10,636 nucleotides of DNA, taken from NCBI GenBank assembly GCA_023260815.1, contig JALQUE010000091.1, positions 1 through 10,636 on the forward strand, written 5' to 3'. The DNA comes from Roseovarius sp. (GTDB taxonomy: Bacteria; Pseudomonadota; Alphaproteobacteria; Rhodobacterales; Rhodobacteraceae). Below, piece by piece: positions 1 through 5,284 of this stretch (position 1 is the stretch's first letter; the number at the start of each line of letters is the position of its first letter). Position numbers and translations under genes: made by a program. The notes under the pieces are model-generated. The model was not told the DNA's origin. It was given only the letters and a program-made list of their open reading frames with translations, and ran no database searches.

Positions 1-60
1 TCTAGCTTCTTTTTGTTGTCTTTTGTGTAACCTGCTGCAGTTACCTGGACGTGGGTTCCC

Positions 61-447
61 TCAATCAGACTGGGGGCTGTTCTGGGAAGGCCTAGAACAG
101 GCAACGTGTAGTGAGGTTTGGTCCTGTTGAGCGGGACACTCGCCCGAGCAACTTTCTCCGAACATGTTGTCCACCAACTGTTTGGACAGGTTGGCATATA
201 TCCTTGACTCAACGTTCTTGATGAATTTGTTGATCGTGGTGTTTTCTTCATCTCTTTTTGCTTGGGACTCCAGCCTTCTCTGCTCGTCCCTCACATCGTT
301 CTTCCTGCTGTATCGCAGTTGCTCGATGGATAGAACGTGGGTGCTGTAGCCATTGCCCGAGAATGCCGGGTTTTTGAACTCGTGAGTCAATTCCGAGGCC
401 TGTGCGGTCACACCCAGGATCATTATGAAAATTAATTTTCTAAACAT
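61..447 (-). CDS. csgF: CsgF-like curli assembly protein with an aberrant C-terminus
   Basis: CsgF is a secreted accessory factor that works with the outer-membrane channel CsgG and nucleates curli amyloid at the cell surface. Seen here: a signal peptide (about residues 1-17, cleavage after AQA), then a mature N-terminus with the family signature NPAFSGNGYSTH, a charged helical stretch, and a NVESRIYANLSKQLVDNMFG segment matching the conserved helix of the family. After residue 98 the remaining ~30 residues (Cys/Gln/Ser-rich) do not resemble the usual beta-rich CsgF tail. I chose the ATG at 447; an in-frame TTG at 477 would add ten residues before the hydrophobic core. No clear ribosome binding site is visible. 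No csgA, csgB, csgE or csgG is in view, although downstream genes would lie beyond the left edge. Probably a damaged or recombined copy. The N-terminal half is recognisable by memory of the family; the function of this copy is doubtful. Confidence 0.62.
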   Translation of the reverse strand: MFRKLIFIMILGVTAQASELTHEFKNPAFSGNGYSTHVLSIEQLRYSRKNDVRDEQRRLESQAKRDEENTTINKFIKNVESRIYANLSKQLVDNMFGESCSGECPAQQDQTSLHVACSRPSQNSPQSD

Positions 448-522
448 ACGTATATGGGTATTTATCGAAATTACCAAATAGCGGATCTATGCTACTATTA
501 CAAAGGACTTAAAATGTACACC

Positions 523-669
523 TTAGTCTTTGAACAGCCTTGATGTGATCTCTGCGGTTATTGACGAGTTAGCCTCTGTGAGCTTTCCGACCATACCCAA
601 CTCTGTGATGGGCCTTCTGAGTTCAGGGTCAATGACCTTGCTCAGAGCCGCAAGCGCCTTTTCGCTCAT
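523..669 (-). pseudogene. Mrp/ApbC-type ATPase, N-terminal fragment only
   Basis: This 48-residue frame opens with an ATG that overlaps the stop of the DUF1003 gene (ATGA arrangement). It reads LAALSKVIDPELRRPITELG, the hallmark start of the MIP18/DUF59-like domain found at the N-terminus of Mrp (ApbC/NBP35-like) iron-sulfur cluster carrier ATPases. The match continues for about 40 residues (to ..SSITAEIT), then switches to SRLFKD and a stop. The rest of the domain and the whole P-loop ATPase domain (normally ~330 more residues) are missing. So this is a 3'-truncated gene whose breakpoint is near position 540-550. Its place behind a CBS protein and a DUF1003 protein mirrors the order in actinobacterial genomes. 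The fragment cannot be functional as an ATPase. Confidence 0.75.
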
Positions 670-1178
670 TTGGTTTTCTTTGTGCGCTTTGGCTTGTTGA
701 GCTCTTCTAGAAGCTCGGCCATCGCTTGCCTCACCTCGTCCCGGACATGGTCACGGGTCGCTACCTCTTCAATCGCCAGGCGGAGCGCTGCGACTTCACG
801 TGCGAGGTATTCGGTGTCAGCAAGGTTCTGCTCTGCTCTCTGGCGATCCTGCTCAAATTTGACCCGGTCCCGATCGTCCTGGCGGTTCTGAGCTAACAAA
901 ATCAGCGGAGCGGCATAAGAGGCCTGAAGCGACAAGATGAGCGTGAGGAGCGTGAAGTTCAGTGCTCTGGGATCAAATTGGGCTCCGGTGGGAGCCAGGG
1001 TATTCCAAGTCAGCCAGAGCGCTACGAAGACCGTCATCGCGATCAGGAAAGCTCCGGTTCCCATTGCACGGGCAAACCGCTCCGAGATCCGACCTACCGT
1101 CTCTTGGCTCAGATACGGCATACGGAAGAGGCTCCGCCTGCCAAGAGGTCGCTCCAGCTGAGATTGGTTTCTAGCCAT
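666..1178 (-). CDS. DUF1003 family membrane protein
   Basis: A 170-residue protein of the DUF1003 family, whose function is not established. It has a basic N-terminal tail, then two hydrophobic segments (about residues 42-63 and 74-97) separated by a short loop containing the conserved WLTWN. The second segment ends in the family's typical QASYAAPLILLAQNRQDDRDR stretch, written here with only its key pattern in mind: Pro-Leu-Ile-Leu-Leu followed by Asn-Arg-Gln. A long charged coiled-coil-like tail (about 103-160) follows, with a Lys-rich end. Start and stop are tightly coupled to neighbours: its ATG shares one base with the TAA of the CBS gene, and its TGA overlaps the ATG of the Mrp fragment. 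In Actinobacteria these three are regularly neighbours. It is the only apparently complete gene of the block. An N-terminal RISERFARAMGT stretch fits the same group. Confidence 0.85.
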   Translation of the reverse strand: MARNQSQLERPLGRRSLFRMPYLSQETVGRISERFARAMGTGAFLIAMTVFVALWLTWNTLAPTGAQFDPRALNFTLLTLILSLQASYAAPLILLAQNRQDDRDRVKFEQDRQRAEQNLADTEYLAREVAALRLAIEEVATRDHVRDEVRQAMAELLEELNKPKRTKKTK

Positions 1179-1522
1179 TAGCTCTCCTCCTCACTTCTCC
1201 AGTCATCCGGAAGCAGATGATCGAGGACGTCGTCCACCGTTACCGCGCCAATGAGGTGGCGCTCGGAATCAATTACTGGCAGTGCCACGAGGTCATAAGT
1301 TGCAAGGTCACGGTGAATCTGTCCGATCGGTGTGTGGGCATCGATTGGCTCTTGCTCGCTATCCAGAAGGGTTCCTAGACGCTCGCTCGGCGGGTAACGC
1401 AGCAGTTTCTGGAAGTGCACCACACCTAGGTATCTGCCGGCAGGAGTCTCATAGGGTGGCATGGTCACAAATACTTGTGCTGCAAGAACCGGCTCCACTT
1501 CTCTCCTGCGGATCAAAGCCAA
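1178..1522 (-). pseudogene. MgtE-type CBS-domain protein, 5'-truncated
   Basis: The 114-residue reading frame is the C-terminal third of an actinobacterial-type protein that normally has an MgtE N-terminal helical domain followed by two CBS domains (over 400 residues). Seen: LAAQVFV..PP.ETPAGRYLG, then HFQKLLR, and a CBS-type ending with LVALPVIDSERHLIGAVT and a terminal DDVLDHLLPDDWR. Such domains bind adenine nucleotides and sense Mg2+ or energy state. The only possible start is a TTG at 1522, just after an in-frame TAG (1532-1534), and the residues before it (FALALIRRREVEP) still look like family sequence, so the frame continued upstream before truncation. The break lies within about 25 bases of the transposase remnant. 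Its stop overlaps the start of the DUF1003 gene (TAATG). Probably not functional; I see no transporter membrane domain. Confidence 0.75.
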
Positions 1523-1554
1523 GGCGAATATCTAGCTCTAATTCATAGAGTTAA

Positions 1555-1788
1555 GGGGTCTACCATGTCCGTTTAGAACAAGCCGTATATTCCTGCGGCG
1601 ACTGTCACATCAACGCGATTGAAGGCTATTTCCACTTCTTCAAGCGCGGCATGAAGGGCTTTTATCTGAATTGCAGCAAAAAACATCTATATCACTACGT
1701 TGTGGAATTTGAGTTTCGTTGCAACAATCGTAAGGCAAATAGCTTAGATGATTTGGGCCGACCAATGCCGCATTGGTTGGCATTTTAG
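1555..1788 (+). pseudogene. IS1595-type transposase, C-terminal remnant
   Basis: Between the truncated CBS gene and the PIN operon, a plus-strand frame open from 1555 (after TAA at 1552-1554) to TAG at 1786-1788 encodes CGDCHINAIEGYFHFFKRGM followed by KG.Y..CSKKHLYHYVVEFEFRCNNR. This matches the DDE/DDN-type catalytic end of IS1595/ISXO2-like transposases, where the usual form is DVHTNTIEGYFSIFKRGM..G and then HL.RY..EF.FRYNNR. Only about 75 residues are present; the zinc-ribbon and first catalytic residues are gone and there is no start codon. I could not define terminal inverted repeats. The scar sits exactly where the actinobacterial-type block stops, so it may have helped bring the pieces together. 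This remnant accounts for most of the otherwise gene-free stretch 1523-1859. Confidence 0.75.
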
Positions 1789-1800
1789 GAAAACGAGTTC

Positions 1801-1829
1801 TGTACAGGGCTTCATTGGACGCGTAGCAT
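1801..1829 (+). promoter_or_regulatory. Possible sigma-70-type promoter of the PIN operon
   Basis: TGTACA at 1801-1806 (4 of 6 bases of TTGACA) is followed after 17 bases by TAGCAT at 1824-1829 (4 of 6 of TATAAT). This would place the transcription start near 1836 with a leader of about 24 bases before the ATG at 1860. It is the best pair I find by eye upstream of the operon; the match is only moderate. Confidence 0.3.
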
Positions 1830-1859
1830 CTTCACTAAAAGAGCAAAAAAGTTCCACGC

Positions 1860-2603
1860 ATGGCCACGCCAGATCAGATACCTACAGACCTCACTATTGA
1901 CTTGGGTGACGACCTGTCCCCCGAGGAATTTATTGCGGCTGTAAGGAATTTTATGGGCTATGTTGCAGAGATAACAGATGCTCAAAAAGGCGATGGCGCA
2001 GATGTATCTTGGACTGTTCGCGTTCGCGAAGGGAGCGCCCTAGTCGGCGTCGAACCAAACGTAGGCGCTCCGCAGTCTAGATTGGCAATGATATACAACA
2101 TGGCGGGATATGGCCCCGTCGCATTGGCCAGAGGTGACATTGCAGGCGCGGGCTTGTCCGAAAAGGCGATAAATCACCTCAAGAGCCTATCCGATCTCGT
2201 GTCTAAGCATAAGAACGGAAAGGGCGTGAACCTTTGGGTGAAAAGGAAGCCAATTGGGATTGGCGTCGGTATTGCGAAAATAATCCGAGAAGACTGGGAA
2301 ACTGATTATCACGATTTTGGAACTATTGAAGGCAGGCTCGAAGCTATTCAAGATGCCTCCGGCTCCTTGAAAATACGTGTAAAGGACTTCCTCTATCCAA
2401 GGGCAATAAATTGCATTGTTCCAGAGCGAATGATTGATCACGTGTTGGGCAGCTTTCGTAAGCGAGTAGAAATTGAGGGCCGCATTCATTATCGACGCGA
2501 TGGGACGCCAATCAGCATTGAAGCTCAGGTCATTGATGTGTTGCCCGAAGATAGCGAACTGCCCACTGCGGACGAAGTAAGAGGGATTATGGCCGGAGCA
2601 TGA
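1860..2603 (+). CDS. Uncharacterised protein, partner of the PIN nuclease
   Basis: I do not recognise a named function. The protein is 247 residues, soluble, with no signal peptide or membrane segment. Two parts can be seen. Residues ~1-145 are a mixed alpha/beta region. Residues ~152-246 contain GTIEGRLEAIQDA, then RVKDFLYPRAINCIVPER and KRVEIEGRIHYRRDGTPISI, ending in VLPEDSELPTADEVRGI. From memory, this C-terminal pattern (GxIEGRLE, an alternating-strand domain, GxxxYRxxGxPxSI, LPxxxDVRGI) recurs in proteins encoded just before PIN-domain genes in many bacteria; I cannot verify that here. The stop overlaps the next gene's start (ATGA at 2600-2603), so the two are translationally coupled. 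By position it would be an antitoxin or regulator of the nuclease, but it is much larger than usual VapB-type antitoxins and shows no obvious ribbon-helix-helix or AbrB motif. The ribosome binding site is weak. Base composition is lower in GC than the genes after 3.5 kb. Confidence 0.8.
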   Translation: MATPDQIPTDLTIDLGDDLSPEEFIAAVRNFMGYVAEITDAQKGDGADVSWTVRVREGSALVGVEPNVGAPQSRLAMIYNMAGYGPVALARGDIAGAGLSEKAINHLKSLSDLVSKHKNGKGVNLWVKRKPIGIGVGIAKIIREDWETDYHDFGTIEGRLEAIQDASGSLKIRVKDFLYPRAINCIVPERMIDHVLGSFRKRVEIEGRIHYRRDGTPISIEAQVIDVLPEDSELPTADEVRGIMAGA

Positions 2604-3082
2604 CTGTCGAGAAGATATATTGGGACAGTGCTTGTTTTTTGAGTCACTTCCACGCTGAGGTAGGACAGGTGGAGAAATGTGACGGTGTATTACAGCGCGC
2701 AGAACGCGGCGAAGTGCTCATTGTTACGTCTGCACTGACACTCGCAGAGGTATTGTGGATGAGGGGCGAGCCTCGGCTTCAGAAAGAAAAAGCCGAGTTG
2801 GTTCAGAAGTTCTTTCGCCGCAGCTATATCCGCGTTTACAACGTGTCTCGAAAGTTGGCAGAAGCGGCGCAAATCATTGTGTGGGACAATCGTATCAAGC
2901 CAAAAGACGCCATTCATGTCGCAACAGCTATTCATCTGGGAGCTGATGCGCTTGAGACGTTCGATGCGAAATTGATTGGGAGAAGTGGGCAGGTTGGCAA
3001 TCCTTTGCTTTTGATCCGCGAACCGCAACCAGCGGCACAAGGGAGATTGCCGCTTGCCGGATCAGCCGAACACCCAACTTGA
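2600..3082 (+). CDS. PIN-domain ribonuclease, VapC-like
   Basis: A 160-residue PIN-domain protein, the fold used by VapC toxins, which cut RNA with Mg2+ or Mn2+. The four acidic residues expected for the active site are present in order: Asp9 in IYWDSACFL, Glu50 in LTLAEVLW, Asp103 in KPKDAIHVATAI, and Asp122 in ALETFDAKL. The first strand, the conserved TSALTLAE turn and the DAIHVATA helix are all typical. The final ~20 residues are a Pro/Ala-rich tail that overlaps the next gene's start. It begins with the ATG overlapping the stop of the 247-residue gene. The pair has the layout of a type II toxin-antitoxin operon with the putative antitoxin first, but the partner is not a known antitoxin family, so a housekeeping or defence RNase role is possible. 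The nuclease fold call is firm; toxicity is inference. Confidence 0.87.
   Translation: MTVEKIYWDSACFLSHFHAEVGQVEKCDGVLQRAERGEVLIVTSALTLAEVLWMRGEPRLQKEKAELVQKFFRRSYIRVYNVSRKLAEAAQIIVWDNRIKPKDAIHVATAIHLGADALETFDAKLIGRSGQVGNPLLLIREPQPAAQGRLPLAGSAEHPT
3039..3046 (+). promoter_or_regulatory. Ribosome binding site deciding the TTG start at 3054
   Basis: AAGGGAGA lies seven bases upstream of the TTG at 3054, inside the end of the PIN gene. It is a good Shine-Dalgarno sequence in the right place and is the main reason to accept a TTG start for the 47-residue downstream gene. Confidence 0.55.
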
Positions 3083-3197
3083 TAGATTCAAAGAAGCCGC
3101 CCGCCAGCTAAGGTCGGACGACCACGAAGATCGCTTCGAAGAGTTCCTCAAGGAAATAGTAAAGCAGATGCCAGACGACAAGAATTCAAATGAATAA
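3054..3197 (+). CDS. Small charged helical protein in the PIN operon
   Basis: A 47-residue frame starts at TTG (3054) inside the 3' end of the PIN gene and ends at TAA (3195-3197). It reads LDRFKEAARQLRSDDHEDRF and then EEFLKEIVKQMP: an amphipathic, strongly charged, probably all-helical protein. The pattern (RFKEAAR.L..DD.E.RF.E.LK.I.K) is one I remember from small uncharacterised proteins common in Proteobacteria, often annotated only as hypothetical. No enzyme motif is visible. The start is supported by AAGGGAGA seven bases upstream, and the 29-base overlap with the PIN gene suggests coupled translation. Because it is co-encoded, it could be the true antitoxin or an adaptor of the module; this is inference. 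An ATG start is not available upstream of the conserved part. Confidence 0.68.
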   Translation: MPDQPNTQLDRFKEAARQLRSDDHEDRFEEFLKEIVKQMPDDKNSNE

Positions 3198-3363
3198 TAG
3201 GGCTGTTGCAAGCGGTTTTCTCGGTGCAGGTCTGATGTCTTGGATAGCACCGGAGTTTAGTGGCTTTTTCTTTGACAGTACTGATGTGACCACCGGCGAA
3301 GGACGCATTATAGGCGCGATTTTCCTTGTGGGCGCAGCTTTGGTTTGGTTCAAGCAGGGCTGA
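3190..3363 (+). CDS. Small two-segment membrane protein, fourth gene of the PIN operon
   Basis: A 57-residue frame with an ATG at 3190 overlaps the end of the preceding small gene by eight bases and ends at TGA 3361-3363. Two hydrophobic stretches are visible: residues ~5-24 (VASGFLGAGLMSWIAPEF) and ~39-54 (IIGAIFLVGAALVWF), joined by a loop with acidic residues (FDSTDVTTGEGR). It should lie in the inner membrane. I do not recognise the family. The overlap and same direction argue that it is a real member of the operon and not a chance frame; a small membrane partner would suit a module that senses or acts at the envelope, but this is speculation. No terminator hairpin is evident after it. 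Confidence 0.55.
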   Translation: MNNRAVASGFLGAGLMSWIAPEFSGFFFDSTDVTTGEGRIIGAIFLVGAALVWFKQG

Positions 3364-3528
3364 TCAGAGGGTTTGCCAAAAGTACAATCGCTTTCGGTTT
3401 CGTCCTGAACGGCGCGTGTTTCGTACGGACCTTACGCGCGCGCTGCGTTAACCGTGGCGATTTCGGTGGCCGATACCGACGGGATACCGACGTAATGCCG
3501 ACGCGAAGCCGAAGCGGGTTTTGTCAGG
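3364..3528. other. Spacer between accessory operon and core, no gene seen
   Basis: The 165 bases between the PIN operon and the EI24 gene (which end facing each other) hold no convincing gene and no clear Rho-independent terminator with a T-run. GC content rises sharply through this stretch, marking the change from the accessory module to the core. It includes the 11-bp tandem repeat annotated separately. Confidence 0.6.
3472..3515 (+). repeat. Four-copy 11-bp tandem repeat
   Basis: Units in register: GATACCGACGG (3472), GATACCGACGT (3483), AATGCCGACGC (3494) and GAAGCCGAAGC (3505). The first two differ at one base, and the copies decay to the right. The array lies between the convergent ends of the PIN operon and the EI24 gene. 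The constant core is CCGA. Function unknown; it may be a slipped-strand repeat or a decayed binding-site array. Confidence 0.7.
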
Positions 3529-4245
3529 TTAACCAATGGCTTGCTCCGATTCGCCCCGGCGCTTGTCCAGCCGGTGATAAATATGGGTAAACGTCGCCGC
3601 GCCGATGATCGGCACCACCAGATTCAGGATCGGCACGGTCAGCGGCACCGCCATCAGCACACCCGCCATCCAGATCAGCGCCCCATGCTTGCGCCGCATG
3701 TCCTTCGCCGCACGCCTCCCGATCCGCCGCATGGCCACCACGGTGAAGTATTCCCGCCCCAGAAGGAAGCCGTTTACCGCATAAAACAAGGGCAATCCGG
3801 CGATCGGCAGCACCAGTGTCACCACCAGCGCCACGATATTCGCCGCGATCAAAACGCCCATCGCCGACACCCCGTCGACAATCTCGTCCTTCAGCGGGGG
3901 GCCTTGCACCTTGGGCAAGCCGGGATAATGCCGGTCCTCCACCGCCTCCGCGATGCCATCCAGGAACATCGACACGAACGCCGACGCCACCGGCACCATG
4001 AGGAACACCGACAAGACGATCATCAACGCCAGAAAGGCCCAGCTCAGAACGTTATCGACCCACTGCACCTCCCCCACCAAAGGCAGCGTCACCGCATCCC
4101 CGACCAGCCACCCAACGCCCCACACCAGCAACGCGGTGATGGCCGCGAGCAACAGCAGCGTCAGGCCAATGCCGCGCCACAGAACCTTGCGGAACCGCGG
4201 ATCGCTGAATTGCGCCAATGCCTTGAAAAAAGACGTAAAAATCAT
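3529..4245 (-). CDS. EI24/CysZ-like integral membrane protein
   Basis: A multi-pass inner-membrane protein of the EI24 domain family, which includes the sulfate transporter CysZ; most alphaproteobacterial members have no proven substrate. It starts SFFKALAQFSDPRFRKVLWR, the typical opening of the family (a short amphipathic segment before the first membrane helix). About four long hydrophobic segments follow (residues ~24-45, ~60-90, ~125-155, ~190-215 from this start), separated by a loop with YPGLPKVQGPP, and a conserved FLLGREYF motif near residue 160. The length (238 residues) is normal. I prefer the ATG at 4245 because it overlaps the nitroreductase stop (ATGA); an ATG at 4257 would add four residues. 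It is probably co-transcribed with the nitroreductase. No cysteine-biosynthesis genes are nearby, so a sulfate role should not be assumed. Confidence 0.85.
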   Translation of the reverse strand: MIFTSFFKALAQFSDPRFRKVLWRGIGLTLLLLAAITALLVWGVGWLVGDAVTLPLVGEVQWVDNVLSWAFLALMIVLSVFLMVPVASAFVSMFLDGIAEAVEDRHYPGLPKVQGPPLKDEIVDGVSAMGVLIAANIVALVVTLVLPIAGLPLFYAVNGFLLGREYFTVVAMRRIGRRAAKDMRRKHGALIWMAGVLMAVPLTVPILNLVVPIIGAATFTHIYHRLDKRRGESEQAIG

Positions 4246-4826
4246 TCCGACATCCATGTTGTAATCGCGTCCAGATCCGGGCGCGGGCGCTCTGGCGGGG
4301 CGGATGTTTCAGTGCCCAGATGGATGAATCCGGCGACGCGCTCGTGACTTTGAAGACCCAGTCCCACCTCTGCAAAACCGCGATCATGGGCAGGCCACCC
4401 ACTCAGCCAATTGGCGCCCCAACCCGAGGCCAGTGCCGCGTTCAGCATCGCAAGACAGACCGCCCCGGCAGAATAGGTCTGTTCTATGGGGGGTATCTTC
4501 TCCGAGGGTTTTTGAACTTCGATCACCGCGACCGCAAGATGGCTGTCGTCAAACTGCTTGCGCCCCTTGGCCACGTCGGCCTCATCGCGGCCCAGTGACT
4601 TGCCCCGCGCCTCTGCCAACGCCGCCAGCCTGTCCAACGCCGCGCGTTCAAGCACGATGAACCGCCACGGCTCAAGCTTGCCATGATCGGGCGACCGTGC
4701 CGCGGCTGTCAGGATCGGATGTAACGCGTTGCGGTCAGGGACCGGCAGACCAAGGGTCTTGGCGGGACGGGACCGCCGACACAGAAGAAAATCGAGGGCG
4801 GCTTGATTGCGATCTGGCATGGTCAT
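4242..4826 (-). CDS. Nitroreductase family protein, YdjA-like
   Basis: A 194-residue FMN-dependent oxidoreductase of the nitroreductase superfamily that reduces substrates with NAD(P)H. The visible marks fit the small YdjA subgroup: RRS at residues 17-19 (phosphate contact to FMN), AARSPDHGKLEPWRFIVLE at 42-60, a middle region with EQTYSAGAVCLAMLNAALA, GWGANWLSGW, and the closing VAGFIHLGT strand. YdjA is about 183 residues, so the length is normal. The active form should be a homodimer in the cytoplasm. The natural substrate is unknown. The gene lies downstream of the 81-residue conserved gene and overlaps the EI24 gene by four bases at its end, so translation of the two is likely coupled. 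A second ATG two codons in (4820) is an equally possible start. No strong ribosome binding site is seen. Confidence 0.9.
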   Translation of the reverse strand: MTMPDRNQAALDFLLCRRSRPAKTLGLPVPDRNALHPILTAAARSPDHGKLEPWRFIVLERAALDRLAALAEARGKSLGRDEADVAKGRKQFDDSHLAVAVIEVQKPSEKIPPIEQTYSAGAVCLAMLNAALASGWGANWLSGWPAHDRGFAEVGLGLQSHERVAGFIHLGTETSAPPERPRPDLDAITTWMSE

Positions 4827-4920
4827 CCCGGTGCTGTGACAGTCTGGATATCTATGTCGTGTGAGTGGCGCGCAGGGTCAACCCCGACGGCGCGCCCCTG
4901 TTTTCCGGGGGGGACGTCGA

Positions 4921-5166
4921 TCAGCCGTTCCGCTTTGGGGTGTTGAGCGTATAAACCCCCTCGGGCAGATTGAGCGCCGCACCCAGATCGCGCAATTGGG
5001 TCATGGACAGCGTGATTTTCTGCATGCTGTCGGTCCGTGGGTCGTATTGCTCGATGGTGACGCATTCCTCAAAAGCGTTGATGACCACGTCCTCCTGCAG
5101 GGGGGCGGGGGCGTCGTCCACAAGCGTGATGACGGTCGAGTCGAATTCATGTTCAATCGAAAACAT
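4921..5166 (-). CDS. Conserved hypothetical protein, 81 residues
   Basis: A small soluble protein with no signal peptide and no known motif. It reads as mixed beta strands (EFDSTVITLVDD, then VINAFEECVTIEQYDP) followed by a helix (MTQLRDLGAALNLPEGVY). I recall near-identical short proteins at similar positions in roseobacter genomes, which suggests conservation but gives no function. It is divergent from the M48 protease gene and heads toward the nitroreductase, 94 bases downstream. A good Shine-Dalgarno sequence is missing, and a plausible promoter places the transcript start at the A of its ATG, so the message could be leaderless. High GC in the third codon position supports that it is coding. 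Confidence 0.7.
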   Translation of the reverse strand: MFSIEHEFDSTVITLVDDAPAPLQEDVVINAFEECVTIEQYDPRTDSMQKITLSMTQLRDLGAALNLPEGVYTLNTPKRNG

Positions 5167-5172
5167 GCGATC

Positions 5173-5200
5173 AGCCTACCCACTTGGCAGGTCTTTGCAA
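5173..5200 (-). promoter_or_regulatory. Possible promoter of the 81-residue gene (leaderless layout)
   Basis: On the minus strand TTGCAA (5195-5200) is followed after 16 bases by TAGGCT (5173-5178), and six bases later comes the ATG at 5166. The first, second and sixth -10 bases match the consensus. With standard spacing the transcript would begin at the A of the start codon. Confidence 0.3.
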
Positions 5201-5284
5201 CCATGCTCATCTTGCCGTGATCGGGGCTGCAGGGCGTCGGATAATCTGCTAAGGATTTGCCTGGTCAACATGATGAGGGTTTCA

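Noticed and set aside
1178..1560. Mg2+ riboswitch (M-box or ykkC-like) before the MgtE-type CBS gene
   Set aside because: The gene's own 5' end is missing and the adjacent sequence is a transposase remnant; no leader is present to judge.
2187..2489. Minus-strand 100-codon frame inside the 247-residue gene as a possible antisense antitoxin gene
   Set aside because: It has no ribosome binding site or motif and lies wholly within the coding strand of the 247-residue gene, so it is most likely a shadow.
3541..4347. Long plus-strand open frame (268 codons) opposite the EI24 gene
   Set aside because: It is very rich in His, Arg and Gln with no recognisable domain, and it mirrors the codon bias of a real high-GC gene on the other strand. 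It is a shadow frame.
4970..5284. Upstream extension of the M48 protease frame (to 340 codons)
   Set aside because: The lipoprotein signal begins at 5285 with a good ribosome binding site; the extension would bury the signal peptide and overlaps the oppositely oriented 81-residue gene.
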